Made by a program: the position numbers and the translations under genes
Part shown: piece after piece, positions 45,698 to 54,114 of the stretch
Position numbering within the stretch: position 1 is the stretch's first letter
Layout: each line of letters begins with the position of its first letter
The notes under the pieces: generated by a model
The model's database searches: none
Seen by the model: only the letters and a program-made list of their open reading frames with translations
What the model was told of the DNA's origin: nothing
DNA from: Dyadobacter luticola
GTDB taxonomy: Bacteria; Bacteroidota; Bacteroidia; Cytophagales; Spirosomataceae
DNA: 64,000 bases
Direction of reading: 5' to 3'
Assembly (NCBI RefSeq): GCF_005860805.1
Contig: NZ_VCEJ01000002.1
Location: 2,154,375-2,218,374, forward strand

Positions 45698-46633
45698 ATG
45701 AAACTGCATTTCATCATTTCCATAATTATTGCAATTGGTCTATTCTCCTGCGAATCTTTGATCAATGATATTCCGCCATCGAAGCTTCCGAAAGCTGAAT
45801 CGAAACTGGTTGTTCACGCTTTTATATCGCCCCAGGCGGAAAACATTAATGTTACCGTGTCGGAGTCGGAGCCATTATTTGGCACTTCACCCGGGCCCAA
45901 TGGTATATTGCCCGATGCTTTGGTGAAAATCTCTAACGGCTTGAAGGAAGTTGTCATTCCTTACGATAAGTCCGGGAACATTTACAGCATTGAGGCCGCG
46001 CACTTCCCGATTATACCCTCCAAAACTTACTATCTGACGGTTTCCCGAGGGAACAAGAAAGTGACCGCTGAATGTGCCGTGCCTGAGAAATCAGTGACGA
46101 TAAAATCCTTCACATTGGATACCATTGATTTAAAAGACCCGGCATCCGACCAGACAAAATTTGCAACATTGAAAATGAACTGGCAGGACATCGCGGGCGA
46201 GGCTAATTTCTATCGCGTGCACGCATCCATGATGCTGGAATACGGCGTGCCGGTAAAAGATGGCAGCAACGAGGGAAAGGAAACGATGGTTACGAGCGGT
46301 TTTAATTTTCAGTGGGATGAAAGTTCGGGCAGAGGGGAGTTGCAAACTGACAATGCATTGGACGGATTGATGTTTTCTTCACCTTTGGGAAAAGTCAATC
46401 TGGTCACGGTTATGGGCGTAGATAAATTTTCCCTCAACAATCCGAAAATCAAATCGCTGACGATGGAGGTTTTCAATACAGACATCAATTATTATAAATA
46501 TCACCGCGACATGGATTTGCGGGGCAATGCCGACAATCCCTTCGCAGAACCGTCGATGATACATTCCAACATTGTCGGCGGACTGGGTTGTTTTGGCGCT
46601 TACAACGTCGGCCGTCGCGTGGAACTCTATTGA
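45698..46633 (+). CDS. DUF4249 lipoprotein
   Basis: A 311-residue lipoprotein with a signal peptide and lipobox ending LFSC. The segments KLVVHAFISPQAENINVTVS and PSKTYYLTVSRGNKKVTAEC are typical of DUF4249, a Bacteroidota family almost always encoded directly after a TonB receptor of the type seen here. It is probably a surface accessory of that receptor. It remains intact even though the receptor gene is broken. The final residues contain the alaS promoter region downstream. Confidence 0.9.
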   Translation: MKLHFIISIIIAIGLFSCESLINDIPPSKLPKAESKLVVHAFISPQAENINVTVSESEPLFGTSPGPNGILPDALVKISNGLKEVVIPYDKSGNIYSIEAAHFPIIPSKTYYLTVSRGNKKVTAECAVPEKSVTIKSFTLDTIDLKDPASDQTKFATLKMNWQDIAGEANFYRVHASMMLEYGVPVKDGSNEGKETMVTSGFNFQWDESSGRGELQTDNALDGLMFSSPLGKVNLVTVMGVDKFSLNNPKIKSLTMEVFNTDINYYKYHRDMDLRGNADNPFAEPSMIHSNIVGGLGCFGAYNVGRRVELY

Positions 46634-46640
46634 TTTTCTT

Positions 46641-46648
46641 TACCTTTG
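46641..46648 (+). promoter_or_regulatory. -7 box of alaS
   Basis: TACCTTTG is a perfect TAnnTTTG box, 39 bases before the alaS ATG. The -33 region shows GTG in place of TTG at 19-base spacing. Confidence 0.6.
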
Positions 46649-46686
46649 CGGCTCATTTTACAAAGACTCAGTTCAAAGGATATACA

Positions 46687-49329
46687 ATGACCTCGCATCA
46701 AATACGTCAGGCTTTTCTTGATTTTTTTCGCAGTAAACAGCATTTAATCGTACCGTCGGCGCCGCTGGTTGCCAAGAACGACCCTACCCTGATGTTCAAT
46801 AACTCAGGTATGGCCCAGTTTAAGGATTTCTTCCTCGGAAATGGGACACCGCCGTCGCGCCGGATTGCGGATACACAGAAATGTTTGCGTGTTTCAGGAA
46901 AACATAATGATTTAGAGGATGTTGGCTTTGATACATACCACCATACCATGTTCGAGATGCTGGGAAACTGGTCTTTCGGCGATTATTTCAAAAAAGAGGC
47001 AATCGAATGGGCATGGGAGCTTTTGACGGAGGTGTATCAGTTACCAAAAGACAGGCTGTATGTGTCTGTATTTGAAGGAAATTCCGGCGACGGTGTGCCT
47101 TTCGATCAGGAAGCGTGGGATTTATGGAAGCCGATTGTGGGCGAAGACCGGATTATTCTTGGCAATAAAAAGGATAATTTCTGGGAAATGGGCGACACCG
47201 GCCCATGCGGCCCTTGTTCTGAGATCCACATTGATTTGCGTCCGGCTGCTGACGTCGCTGAAATTCCAGGTAAGTCGCTGGTTAACAATGACCATCCGCA
47301 GGTTGTGGAGATTTGGAACCTGGTATTTATGCAGTTCGAGCGCAAGGCGGATGGGTCGCTGATACCGCTTCCTGCTACGCATGTGGATACCGGGATGGGC
47401 TTCGAGCGGCTTTGTATGGCAGTTCAAGGCAAGACCTCTAATTATGATACCGATGTTTTCCAGAATACTATTCAGGTTTTGGAAACCATGTCGGGCAAAA
47501 AATACGGTAACCCCGACGAGCCTTTCGCGGACATCGCGATGCGCGTCATTTCCGACCACATTCGCGCGGTAGCTTTTGCGATTACGGACGGACAGTTGCC
47601 TTCGAATAACAAAGCTGGTTATGTAATCCGCCGGATTTTGCGCCGCGCAGTTCGGTACGGATATTCCAATCTGGGATTCCAGGAACCGTTTTTCTATAAG
47701 CTGGTACCGGTTTTGGCCGAGCAGTTTAAAGATGTTTTTACCGAATTGAAAGCCCAGGAAGAGTTTGTTACACGGGTGATTTTGGAAGAAGAAAAAAGCT
47801 TCCTGCGCACTTTGGAATCTGGCTTGAAGCGACTTGATAATGTTGTGGTTAGTCTGAAAGAAAAAGCCCTCAATACAATTCCCGGTGACGAAGTTTTCGA
47901 ACTCAGCGATACTTTCGGTTTCCCGGTCGACCTTACCGCGCTGATTGCCAGAGAAAAAGGTTTTCAAATTGATGAAATTGGTTTTCAGGATGCATTAGCG
48001 GAGCAGAAAAAGCGCTCCCGCCAGGATGCTGCCAAGGAAGCCACTGACTGGATCGAGTTGCGCGAGGCCGATGGCGTGGAATTTCTGGGTTACGATTTTG
48101 AAGAAACCCACAGCCACATTGTCAAATACCGGAAGGTGAAAACCAAAACCGGCGAGGAATATCATATCGTCCTTGATCGCACGCCCTTTTATGCTGAAAT
48201 GGGTGGTCAGGTTGGTGATACCGGAATATTGATTTTGAATGAAGGGAAAACCGTTTCGATTATAGATACCAAGAAAGAGAACGACCTTTTTGTACATATT
48301 TCACGGGATAAAAATCTGGACGAGGCGCTGCAAAATGCCGGTTTGGTCACTGCCCAAATTGACATTGCAAGAAGGGATAGGATCAAAGCTAACCACACGG
48401 CGACGCACTTAATGTTATCATCGATGCGGGAAATCCTGGGTACGCACATTGGCCAGAAAGGTTCTTACCTAAATGATGAAGTGCTGCGTTTTGACTTTTC
48501 GCATTTTTCGAAAGTTTCGCACGAAGAGTTGCAGCAAATCGAAGACCGCGTCAACCAGAAAATCCGGGAAGACATTGCATTGGATGAAAGAAGGAATGTC
48601 CCGATCCAGCAAGCATTGGATGCCGGCGCGACGGCTACATTTGGTGAAAAATACGGTGATTTCGTTCGCCTGATTATTTTCGATCCAACATTCTCATTTG
48701 AATTGTGCGGCGGCACCCACGTGCCATCAACCGGTAAAATCGGCATTTTCAAATTCATTTCCGAAGGTTCGGTATCCGCAGGTGTCCGCAGGGTTGAAGC
48801 TGTGACGGGTGAAAAAGCATTGGAAATCATGCGCCAGCAGGAAGAAAGGTTGGACAAGATCAAGGATCTGCTAAAAAATCCAACTGATCTTGTGAAAGCA
48901 GTTGAAAGCCTGATCGACGAGAAAAACAGCCTGCAAAAGAAAATTGCTGCACTTGAAAATGAGAAGATCCAGGCATTAAAAAGCGGCCTGATTGAAAGCA
49001 TGGAGACGCATTCAACATTTAATCTGATCGTAGCAAAAGTATCTGTGCCTTCGGCGGAATCCTTGAAACAACTTTCCTACGAGCTGCGCGACCAGGTTGA
49101 AAATTTGATTGCAGTTTTTGGAACTGATATAGCTGGCAAGCCACAACTTTCCGTTTTCATCGCTGAAAACATTGTGCAGGAAACCGGGTTGAATGCTGGT
49201 AAGATTGTGAAAGACCTTGCGAAGGAAATCCGCGGCGGTGGCGGTGGTCAGCCGTTTTTTGCGACTGCGGGTGGTTCGGATGCGAGCGGGTTAGAGACTG
49301 CGCTGGAAAAAGTAAAAGGGTTGTTTTAG
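46687..49329 (+). CDS. alaS: Alanyl-tRNA synthetase
   Basis: An 880-residue class II synthetase that charges tRNA-Ala. The start at 46687 (MTSHQIRQAFLDFFRSKQH) is the standard N-terminus; an upstream in-frame ATG at 46588 overlaps the DUF4249 gene. Motif 1 region LMFNNSGMAQFKDFFLG and VSGKHNDLEDVGFDTYHHT are followed by the editing domain. The editing domain has zinc ligands HTATH near residue 570 and CGGTH near 675. The C-Ala domain ends GGGGGQPFFATAGGSDASG. All parts are present, so it is a functional housekeeping gene with its own promoter and terminator. Confidence 0.98.
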   Translation: MTSHQIRQAFLDFFRSKQHLIVPSAPLVAKNDPTLMFNNSGMAQFKDFFLGNGTPPSRRIADTQKCLRVSGKHNDLEDVGFDTYHHTMFEMLGNWSFGDYFKKEAIEWAWELLTEVYQLPKDRLYVSVFEGNSGDGVPFDQEAWDLWKPIVGEDRIILGNKKDNFWEMGDTGPCGPCSEIHIDLRPAADVAEIPGKSLVNNDHPQVVEIWNLVFMQFERKADGSLIPLPATHVDTGMGFERLCMAVQGKTSNYDTDVFQNTIQVLETMSGKKYGNPDEPFADIAMRVISDHIRAVAFAITDGQLPSNNKAGYVIRRILRRAVRYGYSNLGFQEPFFYKLVPVLAEQFKDVFTELKAQEEFVTRVILEEEKSFLRTLESGLKRLDNVVVSLKEKALNTIPGDEVFELSDTFGFPVDLTALIAREKGFQIDEIGFQDALAEQKKRSRQDAAKEATDWIELREADGVEFLGYDFEETHSHIVKYRKVKTKTGEEYHIVLDRTPFYAEMGGQVGDTGILILNEGKTVSIIDTKKENDLFVHISRDKNLDEALQNAGLVTAQIDIARRDRIKANHTATHLMLSSMREILGTHIGQKGSYLNDEVLRFDFSHFSKVSHEELQQIEDRVNQKIREDIALDERRNVPIQQALDAGATATFGEKYGDFVRLIIFDPTFSFELCGGTHVPSTGKIGIFKFISEGSVSAGVRRVEAVTGEKALEIMRQQEERLDKIKDLLKNPTDLVKAVESLIDEKNSLQKKIAALENEKIQALKSGLIESMETHSTFNLIVAKVSVPSAESLKQLSYELRDQVENLIAVFGTDIAGKPQLSVFIAENIVQETGLNAGKIVKDLAKEIRGGGGGQPFFATAGGSDASGLETALEKVKGLF

Positions 49330-49341
49330 AATTGAATTTTG

Positions 49342-49381
49342 GGCAAAAGTTTCATCTTAACGAAACTTTTGCCTATTTTTA
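49342..49381 (+). terminator. Terminator of alaS
   Basis: GGCAAAAGTTTC and GAAACTTTTGCC form a perfect 12-bp stem around an 8-base loop (49342-49373), followed by TATTTTTATC. It starts 13 bases after the alaS stop. Confidence 0.85.
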
Positions 49382-49396
49382 TCAATATCACACACT

Positions 49397-49753
49397 ATGA
49401 AAAAGCTATTTGAAATCGAATTCCTGGAAGAAGCACTTGATTTTTTGAGTGGGCTTGAAAGAAAGCATTACGAGAAGATCCTTTATAACATTCGTAAATC
49501 TCAAATAAAAACTGATCCGGAACTTTTCAAGAAATTGACTGATGACATCTGGGAATTCAGGACGCTTTATCAAGGATTTCAGTATAGACTTCTGGCATTT
49601 TGGGATAAAAATTTACCAGCCAAAACATTAGTAATTTCTACGCATGGGTTTGTAAAGAAAAGAAGTAAAGTGCCGGACAACGAGATTCAAAAAGCAATAG
49701 ATATTCGATCCAAATATTTTTCAGAGAAACAATTAAAGAATAAGGAAAAATGA
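49397..49753 (+). CDS. HigB/RelE-type mRNA interferase toxin
   Basis: A 118-residue RelE/ParE-superfamily toxin of the phage Gp49-like (HigB) group. LFEIEFLEEALDFLSGLERK gives the first strand and helix. FKKLTDDIWEFRTLYQGFQYRLLAFW carries the basic catalytic surface, and ISTHGFVKKRSKVPDNEIQKA is the usual C-terminal part. HigB toxins cut mRNA on the ribosome. The toxin gene comes first and overlaps the antitoxin by four bases, the HigBA order. The gene is AT-rich compared with alaS. Confidence 0.9.
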   Translation: MKKLFEIEFLEEALDFLSGLERKHYEKILYNIRKSQIKTDPELFKKLTDDIWEFRTLYQGFQYRLLAFWDKNLPAKTLVISTHGFVKKRSKVPDNEIQKAIDIRSKYFSEKQLKNKEK

Positions 49754-50064
49754 AAACATACACTTTGGATGAAGTTCAGGATAAGCTTATTGGGAAAATT
49801 GGAACGCCGGAGCGGGATATTTTTGAATATGAACTTCAAATGGATTTGATTGGAAAGGCAATTAAAGAGACAAGAAAAGAGAGAAATTTGACGCAAGAAG
49901 AATTGGGGAAATTAATTGGCGTTCAAAAAGCACAAATTTCAAGACTCGAAAGCAATGCAAGTAATGCAACAATGGATACTTTATTGAGGGTTTTCACTGC
50001 TCTAAAAGCCAAAGTAAAATTGCAGGTTGAACTCCCCAATTTAAATATTAGTATTGGGGAATAG
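49750..50064 (+). CDS. HigA-like XRE antitoxin
   Basis: A 104-residue helix-turn-helix protein. The XRE domain covers residues about 34-90 (IKETRKERNLTQEELGKLIG, VQKAQISRLESNASNATMDT). The N-terminal extension (TLDEVQDKLIGKIGTPERDI) probably contacts the toxin. It should bind and inhibit the HigB product and repress the pair's promoter. The ATG overlaps the toxin stop, so translation is coupled. Confidence 0.92.
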   Translation: MKTYTLDEVQDKLIGKIGTPERDIFEYELQMDLIGKAIKETRKERNLTQEELGKLIGVQKAQISRLESNASNATMDTLLRVFTALKAKVKLQVELPNLNISIGE

Positions 50065-50070
50065 TTTGGC

Positions 50071-50094
50071 AATTAAAGTTATCCAGCTTTAATT
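50071..50094 (+). terminator. Small hairpin after HigA
   Basis: AATTAAAG and CTTTAATT pair perfectly around an 8-base loop, six bases after the HigA stop. No U-run follows, so termination would be weak. Confidence 0.35.
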
Positions 50095-50120
50095 TATCGT
50101 CACACTAGCCAGTCTACAAA

Positions 50121-50177
50121 TTGAAAATCTCTCTCTCCCACCTCCCCGACCATAAGCAAGAGAATTAAAAGAAACCA
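50121..50177 (+). pseudogene. Relic of the 5' end of the MNT-HEPN gene
   Basis: This stretch matches the first 56 or so bases of the gene at 51686 at about 35 of the first 40 positions, including the shared CATAAGCAAG. It starts with TTG where the gene has ATG, and it has lost one base after CAAG, so it is frameshifted. Beyond GAATTAAAAGAA the similarity ends. It is a decayed partial copy lying on the other side of the ATP-grasp and unknown genes. Confidence 0.75.
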
Positions 50178-50284
50178 AGGGCGGCGGGTAGCCAGTTTTC
50201 CCGACAGTCGTCGGTCTGAGGGAGCAGATTCGATGCGAGAATTTGGAGAAGGTGACGGGGCTGTTCCATAAATCTCAAATTATT

Positions 50285-51184
50285 ATGCACATACTTTTTT
50301 GCGACAATCCATTTGAAAATAAGCTGTCGATCGACCAGGACTATGAAGATGAGTTTACAGCAGCCAGGCAAAATGGATTTGGCACCGAACTTTTTAGCTT
50401 TGAGAGCTTAGTCAGAGATAATGATGCTGATTTCGCAACCAGAAGAATAAAAAGCAGTGATACACAACGATTAATGATTTATAGAGGGTGGATGCTTAAA
50501 CCCAGCGCTTATTCTTTACTATATAATGCTCTTTTAGCCAAGAATTATAAGCTCATAAATTCACCGATTGAGTATAAGGTTTGCCATTATTTTCCCGACA
50601 GTTACAAATTCATAAGCGACTATACCCCCAAAACAATTTGGGTTACAGTTGAGAATCAAAAAGTAGATTACAGCCAATTGTTTGGTAAAATTCAAGTATT
50701 TGGTGATTCACCTTTAATTGTAAAAGATTTCGTAAAATCTCAAAAGCACTATTGGGATACAGCCTGCTTCATACCATCGGCATCGGATAAGGATAAGGTA
50801 AAATTGGTAACTGAAAGATTTTTAGAGTTACAAAATACAGATTTAAATGAAGGGCTAGTTTTTCGGGAATTTGTTGAACTCAATGACTTGACGATTCATT
50901 CTAAAAGTGGGATGCCTTTAAAACAAGAATATCGCTTGTTCTTTTTATACGGAAAACTGCTAGGTTTTTATGATTACTGGGAGGAAGGTGAATATTCAAA
51001 AAAGGCGATCCCACCGCTCGACTTTTTTAAGAACATCGCAAAAATTATTGAAAGTAACTTCTTCTCGATGGATGTTGCAAGGACAAAAAACGGTGAGTGG
51101 ATCATTATAGAACTGGGGGATGGGCAAGTTGCAGGACTCCCAGAAAAGGTAGATCGGTTTGAATTTTATAGCTTCTTCCGTTAA
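50285..51184 (+). CDS. ATP-grasp domain protein
   Basis: A 299-residue protein starting at 50285 (MHILFCDNPFENKLSIDQDY). The central and C-terminal parts show an ATP-grasp fold: PLIVKDFVKSQKHYWDTACF for the nucleotide lysine region, NEGLVFREFVELNDL, KQEYRLFFLYGKLLGFYDYW, and the metal-binding ending GEWIIIELGDGQVAGLPE. ATP-grasp enzymes join a carboxylate to an amine or thiol through an acyl phosphate. The substrate is unknown. The gene is AT-rich, lies in a short segment flanked by related sequences, and is followed by an unrecognised gene and an MNT-HEPN fusion. Confidence 0.82.
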   Translation: MHILFCDNPFENKLSIDQDYEDEFTAARQNGFGTELFSFESLVRDNDADFATRRIKSSDTQRLMIYRGWMLKPSAYSLLYNALLAKNYKLINSPIEYKVCHYFPDSYKFISDYTPKTIWVTVENQKVDYSQLFGKIQVFGDSPLIVKDFVKSQKHYWDTACFIPSASDKDKVKLVTERFLELQNTDLNEGLVFREFVELNDLTIHSKSGMPLKQEYRLFFLYGKLLGFYDYWEEGEYSKKAIPPLDFFKNIAKIIESNFFSMDVARTKNGEWIIIELGDGQVAGLPEKVDRFEFYSFFR

Positions 51185-51223
51185 TGGAGAATCTGAACGG
51201 ATCGGAAGGACCAGATACAGCCA

Positions 51224-51664
51224 ATGGATGACAAGGAAATTCAAGCAGAAACAAGACTTCCGAAGGTAATCCTTGAAAAAGCGATTAGATCAAATAATGA
51301 ATTTGGCTGGAAACAAATTGATTTCTTACAGGTTGTTGAAACTGCGAGAAAACTAAAAATAGCTACCATTGGCGGCCAAGTCCAATACTTATTTCCAGAC
51401 GGCACATGTGAATTATATTGGCTAAATTATGATTCGGAAGGAAGACAAACAAATGAAGGATGGATAGAATACTGCAATAGAACGGCGAAAGAATGTACTG
51501 ATAGATTTAATAGATTGATTTCTACTATTAACATACAAAAGGAAGCCATAACAAGTTTTAGTTTTATAGCAGGCAAAGAAGAGGCCGGTATTAATATAAA
51601 TGATCACCTATTTTTTATATTATATTTTGATGACAAAGAAACGAACCTGTTTGCCGATCAATAA
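51224..51664 (+). CDS. Protein of unknown function (146 aa)
   Basis: I do not recognise this family. The protein is soluble, without a signal peptide, and has an alpha/beta mix. Residues 1-45 are helical (ETRLPKVILEKAIRSNNEFG), followed by strands KIATIGGQVQYLFPDGTCEL and YWLNYDSEGRQTNEGWIEYC. A C-terminal strand pair ends HLFFILYFDDKETNLFADQ. The size and layout resemble small immunity-type proteins, but this is only an impression. It starts 39 bp after the ATP-grasp gene and ends 21 bp before the MNT-HEPN gene, so it is probably co-transcribed with both. Confidence 0.75.
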   Translation: MDDKEIQAETRLPKVILEKAIRSNNEFGWKQIDFLQVVETARKLKIATIGGQVQYLFPDGTCELYWLNYDSEGRQTNEGWIEYCNRTAKECTDRFNRLISTINIQKEAITSFSFIAGKEEAGININDHLFFILYFDDKETNLFADQ

Positions 51665-51685
51665 AGACAACCTTATCCCACACAC

Positions 51686-52537
51686 ATGAAAACCTCCCTC
51701 TCCCACCTCCCAGATCATAAGCAAGAAGAATTAAAAGAACTCACTGAAATTATTGTCGAAAAAGTACCTGCCGAAATGGTTATCCTTTTCGGAAGTCATG
51801 CGCGTGGTGATTGGGTGGAGGATTACCAGGAAAAGACTGAATATGTAAGCGATTACGATATTCTTGTAGTTACTCGGGATCGAAAATCCGCGAAGGACGG
51901 GAAAAAGTGGTGGGACTTAAACAAATTTGTAAATTTTAGTGAGGAGAATACAAGAGTCACGATCATTCAACACAGCATTGGTTTTGTAAATGATAAAATT
52001 GAAAACAATCAATACTTCTTTGTAGATATTTTAAAAGAAGGCATTATGCTTTTTGATTCTGGAAAATATAAATTATCCAAACCAAGAAACATGAGGCCGG
52101 AAGAACGACAGAAGAAAGCCCAAAATTCTTTTGACGCGTGGTTTGAATCTTCAAATCATTTTTTCGAAAGTTTCTTTTTCCAATTTGAAAAAGGCTGGTT
52201 CAAAGACTCTGCTTTTTTACTCCATCAGACAACAGAGAGATACTACGTAACAAATCTGCTTGTTTTTACTGAATACAAACCAAAAATCCATGATATCGAG
52301 GAATTAGGAAGACAGGTTGAAAAACTGCATCCTGATTTTGCAACCGCTTTTCCAAAACAAACAGAAGAAGAAAAACGGCTATTTGAACTCCTTCAAAAAG
52401 CATATATAGATTCGAGATATAATATCAATTATAAAATCGAAAAAGAAGAATTAGAATACCTTATTGAGCGCGTACAATTATTAAAAGAATTGACTCAAAG
52501 AATTTGTAAAGAACGAATCGCACAATTAACCGATTAA
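51686..52537 (+). CDS. MNT-HEPN fusion protein
   Basis: A 283-residue protein. The N-terminal half is a minimal nucleotidyltransferase with LFGSHARGDW (residues 35-44) and the acidic pair in SDYDILVV. The C-terminal half is a HEPN domain (FFQFEKGWFKDSAFLLHQTTERYYVTNLLV), with the helix-rich ending KEELEYLIERVQLLKELTQR. HEPN and MNT domains normally form two-gene toxin-antitoxin modules, but here they are fused in one chain. The HEPN part lacks a clear RxxxxH motif, so it may be a substrate-binding scaffold. A partial copy of its 5' end lies at 50121. Confidence 0.88.
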   Translation: MKTSLSHLPDHKQEELKELTEIIVEKVPAEMVILFGSHARGDWVEDYQEKTEYVSDYDILVVTRDRKSAKDGKKWWDLNKFVNFSEENTRVTIIQHSIGFVNDKIENNQYFFVDILKEGIMLFDSGKYKLSKPRNMRPEERQKKAQNSFDAWFESSNHFFESFFFQFEKGWFKDSAFLLHQTTERYYVTNLLVFTEYKPKIHDIEELGRQVEKLHPDFATAFPKQTEEEKRLFELLQKAYIDSRYNINYKIEKEELEYLIERVQLLKELTQRICKERIAQLTD

Positions 52538-52545
52538 AACAAAAA

Positions 52546-52571
52546 AGAGCGACGCTAAAAAACGTCGCTCT
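52546..52571 (-). terminator. Terminator of the CHRD gene
   Basis: AGAGCGACG and CGTCGCTCT form a perfect 9-bp stem around an 8-base loop. The minus-strand side runs into a U-tract. It lies between convergent genes. Confidence 0.8.
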
Positions 52572-52608
52572 CTCTCTCATTATCAGCGCTTTCGAATGCG
52601 CTGTACTA

Positions 52609-53094
52609 CTATTCTTCTGCTTTAAGCTGACCTCTGATTTCTCCATCCGGATACTTTTTCGAATGGATGTTCACGTAGTACAAACCAGCTTTCAGGTCGG
52701 CTACCTGGGCTTCGGTCAAAGTGTCTTTGAATGCAAAGGGTGAGGTAAAAGTTTTGCCGAAATCGATCACGACCGCGCCGGAAGAATCGACTGGGGCTTT
52801 GTGAATGTGCCACGCCGTCGGCACAAATGCCGAATCGGTAGCAGCGGAATCTGTTGATGCAGAGTCGCTATACATAATATTGATACTCAGAACCCTGCTT
52901 TCCTGGTTCAGCGTACCATCTACCGAACCAGTAACTTTTGATGAATTAGCCGGTACCTGATTTGCGCCGGAGAGCGTCGTGCTCACTTTCAGCTCGGGCA
53001 GTACCGGTGTCGGGTCCGTCGTTTCGTCGTCATCACTACATCCTGCAACCATCGCGGCGATCACAAACACACCCACAAATGCTAATTTTCTCAT
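52609..53094 (-). CDS. CHRD-domain lipoprotein
   Basis: A 161-residue lipoprotein. Start 53094 (MRKLAFVGVFVIAAMVAGCS) gives a clear lipobox, while the open frame upstream is non-coding. A polar linker rich in D and T leads to the CHRD domain: VSTTLSGANQVPANSSKVTG, AWHIHKAPVDSSGAVVIDFG and LKAGLYYVNIHSKKYPDGEI. CHRD domains carry metal-like His motifs and occur in chordin and in many secreted bacterial proteins of unknown role. Confidence 0.9.
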   Translation of the reverse strand: MRKLAFVGVFVIAAMVAGCSDDDETTDPTPVLPELKVSTTLSGANQVPANSSKVTGSVDGTLNQESRVLSINIMYSDSASTDSAATDSAFVPTAWHIHKAPVDSSGAVVIDFGKTFTSPFAFKDTLTEAQVADLKAGLYYVNIHSKKYPDGEIRGQLKAEE

Positions 53095-53274
53095 AGTGCT
53101 TTGTTTTAGTAAATAATTGGTTTGACCACTTTCAGGTAAAGAACGGTTCCGCACAGGCCAAAAACCGTCAAAGCACTGGCTATGAGAAAATTGATATTTT
53201 TGCCAACAAAAGTGGGATTGGGGACTTATGTAACCCTTTGTTGAACTATGGGTCAATTTCTCACCTAAATCCTA

Positions 53275-54114
53275 TCATTTCTGCGCCTTGCAATACTTCC
53301 AGCGGTTGTGCGACCATAACCAAAGCTCCGGTTGACGCCTGATCGTCATTTCCAGCGCATTGAAGTAGGTCTTCATTAAATGTTTTTCGTTCAAATTCAG
53401 GGATTCGGAAACCAGCGGCTCGAAGCTGAAATGATAACTATTTCTTGCCTTTTTCTGGACATCCAGATATATCACTGCACAGTTTCGGTTGGCCGCAATG
53501 CGGGCCGCGCCGGGCTGTACGAAAGTTTTCAAATTCATAAATTCCACATGATTTTTGGCGATGCTCCCGGGACGCTGATCGGCGATGGTGATGAAGATCG
53601 ACGGTTTGTCAGACTGCCATTTCAAAACCGTCCGGTACCACTCGGATTTTGGGACTAATTGCACCCCATATCTCCCGCGAAATTTGCGGAGCACCCGATC
53701 GAGAAAACGATTTGACAGAGGCGAATATGCCGCCAGCACATTGCAATCGGCCATCAGGGGCAGCGAAAGCAAATATTCCCAGTTGCCATAATGCGACGCC
53801 ATGAGCACAATGTCCTTCTTTTCGGCGATCAGCTGACGCAGCAGCGGCAGGTTATCGTAAGTTGTAAGTTTGCCGAGACTTGAAGTGGGCAGTTGATGGA
53901 CCAAAAACGGCTCGACAATCAGATCGGCCAAATGCCGGAAGTATCTCGTAGACAGTGCTTTAATTTCACCTTCTGAAAATACCGGAAAACAATCTGCCAG
54001 GTTTTTGAGGATCAGCTGCTGCCGGTATGGCCACAGGTTTCGGAAGATCAGGTAGATGAGATCAGCCACTGACCGCCAGCCAAAAAGGGCCAGCCTGAAT
54101 CGGATCGTACGCAT
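53275..54114 (-). CDS. Lipid A biosynthesis acyltransferase (LpxL/HtrB-like)
   Basis: A 279-residue inner-membrane-associated acyltransferase. The catalytic motif HYGNWE (H-x4-E) lies near residue 109. TIADQRPGSIAKNHVEFM and the later QPELWLWSHNRWK are family hallmarks. LpxL-type enzymes add secondary acyl chains to lipid A on the cytoplasmic side of the inner membrane. It is translated from an ATG that overlaps the stop of the repeat protein gene by one base, so both are coupled. A link between this surface repeat protein and lipid A acylation is possible but unproven. Confidence 0.9.
   Translation of the reverse strand: MRTIRFRLALFGWRSVADLIYLIFRNLWPYRQQLILKNLADCFPVFSEGEIKALSTRYFRHLADLIVEPFLVHQLPTSSLGKLTTYDNLPLLRQLIAEKKDIVLMASHYGNWEYLLSLPLMADCNVLAAYSPLSNRFLDRVLRKFRGRYGVQLVPKSEWYRTVLKWQSDKPSIFITIADQRPGSIAKNHVEFMNLKTFVQPGAARIAANRNCAVIYLDVQKKARNSYHFSFEPLVSESLNLNEKHLMKTYFNALEMTIRRQPELWLWSHNRWKYCKAQK

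Noticed and set aside
47122..47967. A 281-codon open frame antisense to alaS
   Set aside because: It is contained in the well conserved alaS gene and shows no recognisable protein features.
53157..53256. Upstream part of the open frame before the CHRD gene
   Set aside because: It precedes a clear lipoprotein signal peptide at 53094 and has no coding features.
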